64,000 bases of DNA from IMG/VR virus record IMGVR_UViG_3300034061_003277, positions 64,479 through 128,478 of that record. The stretch is one strand, 5' to 3'. Position numbers and translations under genes: made by a program. Of the stretch, positions 33,728 to 41,944 are shown piece by piece. A model generated the notes under the pieces. The model made no database searches. It saw nothing but the letters and a program-made list of their open reading frames with translations, and was not told where the DNA came from. Each line of letters begins with the position of its first letter. Position 1 is the stretch's first letter. This DNA comes from a virus.

Positions 33728-35442
33728 AAACAATACAAGAACAATACAACCTACTTAAAGAAGGTAAAGGTAATAAAGACGTTTTTATGAAGTCTGTACG
33801 TAACCTATTTCCTGAATATGTTAATCAATATACATCATATAATGATGCTGTTAATATTTTAAAAAGCAAAAGCGTTATTAGTGAAGGAATTGGAGGTTTA
33901 GTAACATCATCTAATAAAACTCCGGATTGGTTTTCTATCTTTAATGAGAATATGGACTCTCTTAAAGAAGCAAAAGCTGAAGAAAAGAAACCTACTAAAG
34001 ATGTAACTGATATGGAAACACGTGGTTTTGATTACAAAGATCCTAAAAATATTGATAATGTTTACGGACAAGAATTTTTAGTTGGATATTATGCTGAAAT
34101 GAAAGATCCTAAAAATGAGGACAAAAGTGTTGATGAATTAAAAGCTATTGTAGCTAAAAATTTAGCTAAAGATAATCAACATTATGTTAAAGACGGACAG
34201 TTTGGTGTTAAAGGATTAGGATATGAAGTTAAAGCTCCTGCTTTAGGTGAACCTAAAGAAGCAAAAGGCAAATATAAATCATCTGGAATGGAACCAGTTA
34301 AAATAACAGAATCTAAAGCAGATGATGAATTAGAAGAAATGATTCAAATTCGCCCACAAAAAGGTAGTGGTGGAAAACGTTTCATTCCTTCATTCCATAT
34401 GCTCCCTAAAGAAGCGGCTAACGCTTTCCCAGGACTTATTAAAATGGTTAACTCACCTGCAGGTGTAGAAATGTATATATCAGCTAAATTACCACCAGTA
34501 TTTGCCGCTATACATAGAGGTCGTCAAGATGTTCGTAATTTGCCTCCGATGCTTAAAAAAGTACAAGACAAATTATCAAACGAAATTATTAATTTAATTA
34601 AGAACAATTTTGATAATAAAACTGTTGTAGTAAACGGAGAACCAATGCATAAGGTAAATTTACCTATAGCTAAAGTAGAAAACGGAGACTACAAAATTAC
34701 AACTCCATTCGCAGCTGGATTAACTGAATCTTATATGGATGATCTAGAAGCAGCTAAAAAAGAAGCACAAGAGAATTCTAAAGAAGGATATGTTCAGCAT
34801 GTAAACAAAACTGATAACGGATATGAAATATCTGATTGGTACGATAGTGATACTACAGTATATAGCTATGAGAACGGTGAAGAAATTAATAACCGTGAAG
34901 ATATGTTTATGGATGATGAGTTTGCTAATGATTTAGATAATTATGATGACGACATGTATGATCAAAGTTATCAATGGGATGATGAAAACCCAGATTTAAG
35001 AGATTTAGGTGCTAATCTAAGTATGTATGAGCAAAAGTTTCGTTCAATAATTTCACAGCTTATCAAAGAAGAACTTGATATGAAATATATTGAAGAAGTT
35101 GGTGAAGATGCTAAAAATAAAGCAATGCGTGTTAAAATTGATAAAGAAATAAACATGCGTAAGAAAAAACTTAAAGCATTAACTACTTTAACTGAACTTG
35201 AAGAAGATTCTGTTAATCCTAAAAAAGTAAAAGAATTAAAAAAGGAAATTGAGAAGTTAGAAGCTGCTAAGAAGAAATTAACTGGTGGAAAAAAAGAAAG
35301 CAAAGAAGTAGAAGAGGCATTATATGATTTAGACCCAACTAGCACAACAGACAAACCAGTAGTAGCTACCAGCTCGGCGGCGAAAGGCGCTATAACAAGA
35401 GCTGGAGGCAAAGAAATCCCAGGAACTAAAGACGCTAGATAA
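33724..35442 (+). CDS. Large acidic head-cluster protein
   Basis: 572 residues. N-terminus MKTIQEQYNLLKEGKGNKDV, then FPEYVNQYTSYNDAVNILKS. Residues about 410-435 are very acidic (DDEFANDLDNYDDDMYDQSY); a tag-like helix follows (EQKFRSIISQLIKEELDMKY) and then a long coiled coil (KKVKELKKEIEKLEAAKKKL). T-x-E and L-x-E sites are frequent. Coiled coil, acidity and its place next to the protease suggest an internal core or packaged protein; no recognised domain. Confidence 0.5.
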   Translation: MKTIQEQYNLLKEGKGNKDVFMKSVRNLFPEYVNQYTSYNDAVNILKSKSVISEGIGGLVTSSNKTPDWFSIFNENMDSLKEAKAEEKKPTKDVTDMETRGFDYKDPKNIDNVYGQEFLVGYYAEMKDPKNEDKSVDELKAIVAKNLAKDNQHYVKDGQFGVKGLGYEVKAPALGEPKEAKGKYKSSGMEPVKITESKADDELEEMIQIRPQKGSGGKRFIPSFHMLPKEAANAFPGLIKMVNSPAGVEMYISAKLPPVFAAIHRGRQDVRNLPPMLKKVQDKLSNEIINLIKNNFDNKTVVVNGEPMHKVNLPIAKVENGDYKITTPFAAGLTESYMDDLEAAKKEAQENSKEGYVQHVNKTDNGYEISDWYDSDTTVYSYENGEEINNREDMFMDDEFANDLDNYDDDMYDQSYQWDDENPDLRDLGANLSMYEQKFRSIISQLIKEELDMKYIEEVGEDAKNKAMRVKIDKEINMRKKKLKALTTLTELEEDSVNPKKVKELKKEIEKLEAAKKKLTGGKKESKEVEEALYDLDPTSTTDKPVVATSSAAKGAITRAGGKEIPGTKDAR

Positions 35443-35444
35443 TA

Positions 35445-36059
35445 ATGAAACAAGTACTGATAGAAACACAATACTTTACTGCTAAGTCTATTAAGTTAGA
35501 TGAAGGAAAATCCCCAACAGGTAATCCTATTGTCCAAGGTATTTTAGCAACAGCTGAAGTTAAAAACGGCAATGGTAGATACTATTCTAAAGATTTATGG
35601 GAACGTGAGATTGATAAGTATATGGAAAATGTCACTGCTAATAGAGCATTAGGCGAATTAGACCACCCAGACTCATCTATTATCAATTTAAAAAACGTAT
35701 CTCATAACATTAAAAAGATTTGGTGGGACGGAGACAACGTGTTGGGAGCAATTGAACTTTTACCTACACCCTCAGGTAATATTTTAAGATCATTATTCGA
35801 AAACAACATACCAGTAGGTGTTTCATCTCGTGGTATGGGTTCATTAAAACAAATGGGTGATTTAATGGAAGTACAAGATGATTTTGAATTATTATGTTGG
35901 GATTTTGTTTCAACACCATCAAACCCAGGTTCATACATGGCTCCAGCTGGAGGAATGATGAATGAAGGTTTAAATGCTAAATCTTTTAGTAAATACTCTA
36001 AAGTTAACTCATTAATAACTGACATACTTTGTTCACAAGGTACTTGTCCCGTTTGGTAA
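35445..36059 (+). CDS. Prohead protease, T4 gp21 type
   Basis: 204 residues. GELDHPDSS gives the catalytic His (H74) and VSSRGMGS the nucleophilic Ser (S127/S128) of the gp21/HK97-protease-like serine protease fold, with FELLCWDFVSTPSNPG downstream as in T4 homologues. It should process scaffold, capsid and internal proteins after [LI]-x-E-type sites and then itself. Preceded by 2 bp from the previous gene. The many tagged proteins in this window are its likely substrates (inference). Confidence 0.88.
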   Translation: MKQVLIETQYFTAKSIKLDEGKSPTGNPIVQGILATAEVKNGNGRYYSKDLWEREIDKYMENVTANRALGELDHPDSSIINLKNVSHNIKKIWWDGDNVLGAIELLPTPSGNILRSLFENNIPVGVSSRGMGSLKQMGDLMEVQDDFELLCWDFVSTPSNPGSYMAPAGGMMNEGLNAKSFSKYSKVNSLITDILCSQGTCPVW

Positions 36060-36063
36060 AACT

Positions 36064-36510
36064 ATGAAAAAATTACAATTAAAACAAATCATCAAAGAAG
36101 AACTAAAAAAAGTTTTAAAAGAAGCTTCATCTTCAGAATTCGCATCAATTGAGTCAGCATTAAATGATTTTTATGATTCTTATCTCGCTAAAGATCTTAG
36201 ACTAAGTAAAGAAATTACTTCTGAGGAAAGAATTAAAAGACTTGAATCGTTTATAAATGTATTAAAATCATATATTGGTAAACTTAATAGCGGCATTGAA
36301 GAAGAAAATTTCTGGATTGATAAAGCTAAAAATATTACAGAATCTGATGAAGTATTAACTTACGATGAATTATTTGCCAAATACAACCCAGAAGATGGAC
36401 CAGCTTTCTTAGATGGTTTGGAAGATGAACCTGGTTTTAAATTATTACCATCTGAAAAGCGAAGATATTTAGTTAAATGGTTAGAACATCAAAAAAGAAT
36501 GGATAGATAA
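36064..36510 (+). CDS. Small tagged head-cluster protein
   Basis: 148 residues. N-terminus MKKLQLKQIIKEELKKVLKE is the archetype of the helical tag, with V-L-K-E / A as a candidate cleavage point. The rest is helical and acidic (EEERIKRLESFINVLK-type helix, YDELFAKYNPEDGPAFLDGL). 4 bp after the protease and followed by two hairpins that end the unit. An internal capsid protein role is inferred. Confidence 0.5.
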   Translation: MKKLQLKQIIKEELKKVLKEASSSEFASIESALNDFYDSYLAKDLRLSKEITSEERIKRLESFINVLKSYIGKLNSGIEEENFWIDKAKNITESDEVLTYDELFAKYNPEDGPAFLDGLEDEPGFKLLPSEKRRYLVKWLEHQKRMDR

Positions 36511-36515
36511 CCTCT

Positions 36516-36570
36516 CCTAAAATAGTATTTTAGGATTGATGCCTCTCGAAAGAGAGGCATTTCTTTTTCA
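36516..36570 (+). terminator. Tandem hairpins ending the portal-protease unit
   Basis: CCTAAAAT-AGT-ATTTTAGG (36516-36534), then ATGCCTCTC-GAAA-GAGAGGCAT (36539-36560) with a GNRA-type loop followed by a T-rich run. The second is a good intrinsic terminator. Confidence 0.8.
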
Positions 36571-36709
36571 TCCATGTGCATTTTTAAAGAATCCTCATAT
36601 ATGTATATTAGAATATACTGCTCATCTATGCAGTATCTATTAACTAACTATCTATTACGTTTCTTAATAAACGTATTTCCAAAACAAATTAATTGAGGAG
36701 AAAAACAAA
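36571..36709 (+). promoter_or_regulatory. Structured leader of the scaffold gene with strong SD
   Basis: Non-coding leader with a hairpin ATACTGC/GCAGTAT (36615-36621 with 36630-36636) and another TACGTTT/AAACGTA (36656-36662 with 36669-36675). TGAGGAGA lies just before ATG 36710 and is the one clear Shine-Dalgarno sequence I noticed in the window. No late motif here; the promoter is not identified. Confidence 0.55.
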
Positions 36710-37747
36710 ATGAGTAAAACCTTATTTAAAGAAGCAATTGCCGATGCTAGAGCCGTTAAAGAAACAGCTATAGAAAGTGCAAAGGCTGCACTTGAGGAAG
36801 CATTTACTCCACATCTTAAATCAATGTTCGCTGCAAAGTTAGAAACACTAGCTGAAAACGACGATTATTTAGGAGAAGAGGAAATGAAAGACGAGATGCA
36901 AGACGAAACCCAAAATGAAGCTGCAGAGATGGATCTTGAAGAAATCTTACGTGAACTAGCAGAACTAGAAGAATCTGAAAATTCAAACAAAATCGACGAA
37001 GAAGCCGATGAAGCGTTAGAAGAAGAAGAAACTGAAGGTATCTATGAAAACGAAGACAAAGAAGAAGAATCTGAAGAAGATTTTGACATTGAAGACCTAT
37101 CAGCTGAAGATCTTAAAGAACTTGTAGTTGATATTATGGTTGATTTAGGTTTAACTTCAGCTGAAGAAGCTGCTAAATTAAAATCTAAAGAAGCTGGCGA
37201 CGATGAAATGGAGATGGGTGATGATGAAATGGGTGAAGAAGAAGAAACTGAAACAGAGGTTGTTGACGAAATCGATCTTAACGAACTTCTTGCTGAAATC
37301 GAGCTTTTAGAAAAGAAAAACAAGAAAAAAGCTATGAAAGATGAAGAAGAGAAAGAGAAAGATGAAGAAGACAAAGAAACTAAAAAGTTGAAAGAAGATC
37401 TTCAAGAAGCTATGGATTCATTAAATGAATTGAAAAACGAATTAGATGAAGTTAATTTATTAAATGCTAAATTGCTTTACACTAATAAAATTTTCAAAGC
37501 TAAAAACTTATCTGAGACACAAAAAATAAAAGTATTATCAACATTTGATAAAGCGAGTTCTGTAAAAGAAGTTAAACTAGTATATGAAACTTTATCTGAA
37601 GGATTAACTACCTCAACTGAGAAAAAATCCCCAATTAAAGAATCATTAGGTTCAGCTTCAAAAGCAATGGGTATGGCCCCTAAAAAACCAATAATTGAAT
37701 CCAACGAAGTATTTGCACGTATGCAAAGATTAGCTGGAATTAACTAA
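36710..37747 (+). CDS. Prohead core/scaffold protein with C-terminal MQRLAGI tag
   Basis: 345 residues, very acidic: long Glu/Asp runs (EEEETEGIYENEDKEEESEE, DEEEKEKDEEDKE) and coiled coils (LKEDLQEAMDSLNELKNELD). C-terminus NEVFARMQRLAGIN is the tag, here terminal, matching the termini of the packaged-protein candidates. Position directly before the major capsid gene and composition fit the T4 gp22-type core protein around which the head assembles and which is digested by the protease. Sole gene here with a strong SD, consistent with high expression. Confidence 0.75.
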   Translation: MSKTLFKEAIADARAVKETAIESAKAALEEAFTPHLKSMFAAKLETLAENDDYLGEEEMKDEMQDETQNEAAEMDLEEILRELAELEESENSNKIDEEADEALEEEETEGIYENEDKEEESEEDFDIEDLSAEDLKELVVDIMVDLGLTSAEEAAKLKSKEAGDDEMEMGDDEMGEEEETETEVVDEIDLNELLAEIELLEKKNKKKAMKDEEEKEKDEEDKETKKLKEDLQEAMDSLNELKNELDEVNLLNAKLLYTNKIFKAKNLSETQKIKVLSTFDKASSVKEVKLVYETLSEGLTTSTEKKSPIKESLGSASKAMGMAPKKPIIESNEVFARMQRLAGIN

Positions 37748-37775
37748 TTAAAATTAAAACTAAATTAATAAACAA

Positions 37776-39473
37776 ATGAACTCAATTCAATCCCTATTAG
37801 AGTCTGCTAATCCATGGAAGTCACTTCAAAGTGATTCAGCTAAGTTAGCAAACAAGTGGACCAAAACTGGTTTGTTGGAAGGTATCGAAAACGAAACCAA
37901 CAAAAACAATATGGCCCTTATGCTTGAAAACCAAGCAAAACAATTAGTAATCGAAAACTCTCAAACTGGAACCGGTGCTACTTTCACAGTAGGACAAGGT
38001 GAGCAGTGGGCTGGAATCGCATTGCCATTAGTACGTAAGGTATTCGGTCAAATCGCAGCGAAAGAATTCGTTAGCGTTCAACCAATGAACTTGCCTTCTG
38101 GTCTTGTGTTCTTCCTAGATTTCCAATATGGTACTACCAAGAACCCATTCGATAGAAACGGATCTTTATATGGTACTACTGGAAGCCAATACCCATTCGC
38201 AACTCCTAACCCAGTTGGTGGTTTGTATGGTGCTGGTCGTTTCACATATTCTACCAACCAATTCTCAGCTTCTGTAACTGCTACTTCTGGTTCATCTGCA
38301 ACTGCACGTGTAGCGTCTTGGGCTAACGTTAACTTTAACTCAGATTTATCAGCTTCTGCTGCTGCTAGTCAAATTATCCAAGTTGTTGTAACTAGTGCTA
38401 CTACAACTTTATCTAACTTTGATGTTGATGCAGTTCGTGGTTTCGTATTAGTATCTGGTTCATACGCTACTGGAACTATTACTAAGAACTTACCAGCATT
38501 CACAGCTTATGATTACACTAACAACACAATTACTTTCTATGTAACTGGTTCAAGTGTTAATGATTTCTATACTGCAGGTAGCGGATCTTATGTTGTAGAA
38601 TACAACAAGTTGACGTCTATGAATACTCGTGGTGATTTCGAAGATACTCCAGCAGTTTCTTACTCAACACCTAACGCTGAGAGCGCAAGCACAATCGTTA
38701 TCCCAGAGATTAACGTTAGCATGCAATCACAAGCTATCACAGCTAAGACTAAAAAGTTAAAGGCAGTTTGGACTCCTGAGTTTGCTCAAGATTTAAACGC
38801 TTACCAAAACTTGGATGCTGAAGCAGAATTGACTAACATTATGAGCGAGTATATCTCTTTAGAGATTGACCTTGAAATCTTAGATATGTTGATCGAAGAT
38901 GCAGCTGCAGGAACTGAGTACTGGACAGCATTAAACAATGGTGTTTACAACCCAGCTAACGCTGCTGGTTTTGATTTCCCAACTTCAACTACTCAAAACG
39001 GATATTACAACACTCAAGGTCAATGGTTCCAAACTCTTGGTACTAAGATCCAAAAGTTAAGTAACAAAATTCACCAGTTGACTTTACGTGGTGGTGCGAA
39101 CTTCTTAGTATGTTCTCCAACTGTAGCAACTATTTTGGAATCAATCCCAGGATTTGCTTCTAGCAACAACGGTGATGCTGCTCAAATGGAGTATGCGTTT
39201 GGCGTACAAAAAGCTGGCCAATTAAACGGTCGCTACAAAGTTTACAAGAACCCTTATATGACTGAAAACGTAATCTTATTAGGATTCCGTGGAACTCAGT
39301 TCTTAGAAGCAGGTGCTGTATTCGCTCCATACATTCCGTTGATCATGACTCCTCTAGTGTACGATCCAAACACCTTCACTCCACGTAAAGGTTTATTGAC
39401 TCGCTTCGCTAAGAAGATGTTACGTCCTGAATTCTATGGTAAGATTTATGTTAGTGGTTTGAACTCTATCTAA
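37776..39473 (+). CDS. Major capsid protein, T4 gp23 type
   Basis: 565 residues (T4 gp23: 521). N-terminal delta-like region SIQSLLESANPWKSLQSD, KANKWTKTGLLEGIEN-type segment, then the HK97-fold core: GEQWAGIALPLVRKVFGQIA, FVSVQPMNLPSGLVFFLDFQYG, and AEAELTNIMSEYISLEIDLE. The C-terminal LLTRFAKKMLRPEFYGKIYV is typical of gp23. An extra Ser/Thr-rich segment at about 165-290 is probably an insertion domain. Its codon choice is visibly different from neighbours (frequent aac, ttc, gac), as for very highly expressed genes. Followed by a strong terminator. Confidence 0.92.
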   Translation: MNSIQSLLESANPWKSLQSDSAKLANKWTKTGLLEGIENETNKNNMALMLENQAKQLVIENSQTGTGATFTVGQGEQWAGIALPLVRKVFGQIAAKEFVSVQPMNLPSGLVFFLDFQYGTTKNPFDRNGSLYGTTGSQYPFATPNPVGGLYGAGRFTYSTNQFSASVTATSGSSATARVASWANVNFNSDLSASAAASQIIQVVVTSATTTLSNFDVDAVRGFVLVSGSYATGTITKNLPAFTAYDYTNNTITFYVTGSSVNDFYTAGSGSYVVEYNKLTSMNTRGDFEDTPAVSYSTPNAESASTIVIPEINVSMQSQAITAKTKKLKAVWTPEFAQDLNAYQNLDAEAELTNIMSEYISLEIDLEILDMLIEDAAAGTEYWTALNNGVYNPANAAGFDFPTSTTQNGYYNTQGQWFQTLGTKIQKLSNKIHQLTLRGGANFLVCSPTVATILESIPGFASSNNGDAAQMEYAFGVQKAGQLNGRYKVYKNPYMTENVILLGFRGTQFLEAGAVFAPYIPLIMTPLVYDPNTFTPRKGLLTRFAKKMLRPEFYGKIYVSGLNSI

Positions 39474-39493
39474 TCTAAACTAGATATAACTTA

Positions 39494-39522
39494 AAAGGGC
39501 CGGATTTATCCGGCCTTTTTTT
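39494..39522 (+). terminator. Intrinsic terminator after the capsid gene
   Basis: GGCCGGA-TTTA-TCCGGCC (39498-39504 with 39509-39515) followed by seven Ts. Confidence 0.9.
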
Positions 39523-39564
39523 GTTTTCTCTTATATATGTTTTATACTTAGTAGGTTTCTACTT

Positions 39565-39573
39565 ATATTTATA
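39565..39573 (+). promoter_or_regulatory. Late-type promoter motif ATATTTATA
   Basis: Exact motif 17 bp before ATG 39591, separating capsid from the accessory-enzyme unit. Confidence 0.6.
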
Positions 39574-39590
39574 TCAAAATAAAGTATATA

Positions 39591-40505
39591 ATGAAAGAAA
39601 CCCCGTCACAATTAAATGTTCCGTCTTATGTAATGAATTTTCCTTTTACATTAGACACATCTAATCCAAATAACATTTGGATGCAAGAACTAAGCCCCGA
39701 AGAATTAAAAGTAGATAAAAGAAAAGCATATAAACAGTTTATGGACGTTTATAACTTTATATCTGCAGGTGCTTTAGTATATCTATTACCTAATGAAGGT
39801 AATTTTCAAGATCAAGTATATGTAGCAAATTTAGGACTACAATTACCTCACATCACAGATAAAAACACTATCTTATTATCTAACTATACTTCAGAACCAA
39901 GACAAGGTGAAGAATATGTAGGTGAAAAATTCTTTAATATGATGGGTTATGATACCCACATCAGCCCATACAAATGGGAAGGTGAAGCAGATCTAAAATA
40001 CCTACATGATAATGTTTATATCGGTGGCTATGGTATTCGCTCAGATATTAAAGCATATGAGTGGATGGAGAAAAACTTTGATATGAATATTATTAAAGTA
40101 GAAATGGTAGATGATTATTTATATCACTTAGATTGTAGTATATTCCCGTTAACAAGCGAAGACACATTAATTTGCACCGACTTCTACGAGCCCGAAGAAA
40201 TTAAGTTAATAGAACAATATACTAACATTATAGACGTACCTGAGCATATTCATTATTATGATATTACAAATGCTGTACGATATGGTAATATGGTTTTAGG
40301 TAGTTCATTTATTCATGAGTTAGATAAAGGTCATGAATGGTATGACGGTGAGAAAGCAAAAATTGACTTTATGGAGAAAATATGCTATAAACTAGGATTA
40401 GAACCAGTATTTTTCAATATTAGTGAATATGCTAAAAGCGGTGCTGCTTTAAGTTGCATGGTAATGCATTTGAACAGAGTAGATCAAAATAAAATTCTTT
40501 TATAA
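39591..40505 (+). CDS. Arginine-deiminase/DDAH superfamily (amidinohydrolase-like) protein
   Basis: 304 residues. Superfamily signs: VYVANLGLQL near 77, EPRQGEEYV (R104, E107/E108), GEADLKYLHD-NVYIGGYGIRS (E132, D134, residues 131-151), YHLDCSIFPL with the catalytic His at 179, and SGAALSCMVMHLNR with the catalytic Cys at 289. These are the residues of DDAH/ADI-type Cys hydrolases and amidinotransferases, which attack guanidino groups of arginine or its derivatives. Substrate not predictable. Tightly followed by the decarboxylase-like gene, suggesting a functional pair. Confidence 0.7.
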   Translation: MKETPSQLNVPSYVMNFPFTLDTSNPNNIWMQELSPEELKVDKRKAYKQFMDVYNFISAGALVYLLPNEGNFQDQVYVANLGLQLPHITDKNTILLSNYTSEPRQGEEYVGEKFFNMMGYDTHISPYKWEGEADLKYLHDNVYIGGYGIRSDIKAYEWMEKNFDMNIIKVEMVDDYLYHLDCSIFPLTSEDTLICTDFYEPEEIKLIEQYTNIIDVPEHIHYYDITNAVRYGNMVLGSSFIHELDKGHEWYDGEKAKIDFMEKICYKLGLEPVFFNISEYAKSGAALSCMVMHLNRVDQNKILL

Positions 40506-40511
40506 TAAGTT

Positions 40512-41231
40512 ATGGCTAAAACATTAGAAGAGTGGTTGGACAGTGATGTAAAAGAACTGCTAAAACTACCTACAGGCGACCTCTCAAATACATTTTTCTT
40601 TAGAGATCCACCTCGTACTAATTTCATTAACAATGAATATTTCTTCTCACCAGCAGATGGAACTATTTTATACCAAAAATTTATAACTAATCCAAAAGAA
40701 CCAGTTGTAGAAATTAAAGGTGTAAATTATACATTGCAGGATGTGATGTGTGATCCAACATATGATACTCCATCTCTTGTAATTGGTGTATTTATGTCAT
40801 TTTATGATGTTCATATTAACAGAATACCATACTCTGGTGTGTTAAAATATGACCCAATTGAAAGCATAGAGTCAACTAACAAACCTATGTTAGCACTTGA
40901 AAAAGATATTCTAAACAAAGCTATTAATCCTAATAATTTAGATTATTTAAAAAATAATGAGCGAATGTTTAATGAAATTTATTCACCTTCATTAGATTAT
41001 TCTTATTATTTAATACAAATTGCTGATGAAGATGTAGATGTTATAGCTCCATTTGTTAAATATCAAAATACTTATTTAACCCAAAACGAAAGATTTAGTC
41101 TAATACGTTGGGGTAGCCAAGTAGATTTGGTATTACCGTTAGATGAGCGTTATAAATTTGAATTAATACACCCTGACACGACTCACGTGGAAGCGGGGAT
41201 AGACACGTTAGTTAAACTAATATATAAATAA
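40512..41231 (+). CDS. psd: Phosphatidylserine decarboxylase-like proenzyme
   Basis: 239 residues. FFSPADGTILYQ (D49), FMSFYDVHINRIPYSGVL (H101) and IRWGSQVDLVLPL (S202) match the Asp, His and pyruvoyl-serine motifs of phosphatidylserine decarboxylase proenzymes (SPxDG, FDVHxNRxP, GS at the self-cleavage site). The enzyme makes phosphatidylethanolamine by decarboxylating phosphatidylserine or a relative. The usual GST is GSQ here, and no membrane helix is evident, so activity on a soluble or different head group is possible. Starts 6 bp after the amidinohydrolase-like gene. Confidence 0.7.
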   Translation: MAKTLEEWLDSDVKELLKLPTGDLSNTFFFRDPPRTNFINNEYFFSPADGTILYQKFITNPKEPVVEIKGVNYTLQDVMCDPTYDTPSLVIGVFMSFYDVHINRIPYSGVLKYDPIESIESTNKPMLALEKDILNKAINPNNLDYLKNNERMFNEIYSPSLDYSYYLIQIADEDVDVIAPFVKYQNTYLTQNERFSLIRWGSQVDLVLPLDERYKFELIHPDTTHVEAGIDTLVKLIYK

Positions 41232-41232
41232 T

Positions 41233-41919
41233 ATGGCTTCGAATGATTACAATGATGAAGTATTTCAAAACAAAAGAAAACCTAAAAATCCTATTAAATT
41301 TAAAATAGAACTTAATAGTGAGCAGAAAGAAGCGAAACAACTAATTTTAGAAAATCCTGTTACTTTAATAAAAGGAATGGCAGGATCAGGTAAAACATTG
41401 GTTGCATGTCAAATAGCATTAGACATGGTTTTTAAGAGAGAAGTTGAGAAAATTGTAATCACACGACCTACTGTAGCAAAAGAAGATATCGGATTCTTAC
41501 CAGGTGATCTAAAAGAAAAAATGGATCCCTGGTTGGCTCCTATATATGCTAACTTGCATTTACTCTATGATAAAGATAAAATAGACAAAATGGTTGCTGA
41601 AGGTCAAATTGAAATTGTACCTTTCGCATTTATGCGAGGAAGAACATTCCCTAACTGTTTTGTAATTGTAGACGAATGTCAAAATATTACTCACGGTCAA
41701 ACTGAAATGATGTTAGGTCGTTTAGGTAAAGGTGGTAAAATTGTATTTTGCGGAGACATAACTCAAACTGATTTAAAACAAAAGAAAGATAGTGGTATTG
41801 GTTTCTTTACTCGTTTAGAAGCAGAAATTAAAGGAGTAAAAGTAATAACATTAAAGACAAACCATCGTCACGAGATAGTAGAACCAATTCTTAAACTTTA
41901 CCAAGAATATAGAGATTGA
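41233..41919 (+). CDS. phoH: PhoH-like P-loop ATPase
   Basis: 228 residues. Walker A KGMAGSGKT (47-55), ITRPTVAKEDIGFLPGDLKE, Walker B FVIVDECQNI, and GDITQTDLKQKKDSGIGFF are the hallmarks of PhoH. It hydrolyses ATP and probably acts on RNA; phoH is one of the commonest marine-phage auxiliary genes. Starts 1 bp after the previous stop and its stop overlaps the next late motif. Confidence 0.9.
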   Translation: MASNDYNDEVFQNKRKPKNPIKFKIELNSEQKEAKQLILENPVTLIKGMAGSGKTLVACQIALDMVFKREVEKIVITRPTVAKEDIGFLPGDLKEKMDPWLAPIYANLHLLYDKDKIDKMVAEGQIEIVPFAFMRGRTFPNCFVIVDECQNITHGQTEMMLGRLGKGGKIVFCGDITQTDLKQKKDSGIGFFTRLEAEIKGVKVITLKTNHRHEIVEPILKLYQEYRD

Positions 41920-41927
41920 TATTTATA
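41919..41927 (+). promoter_or_regulatory. Late-type promoter motif ATATTTATA
   Basis: Exact motif starting at the final base of the phoH stop, 17 bp before ATG 41945. Confidence 0.6.
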
Positions 41928-41944
41928 ATAGATAATCAATCTAT

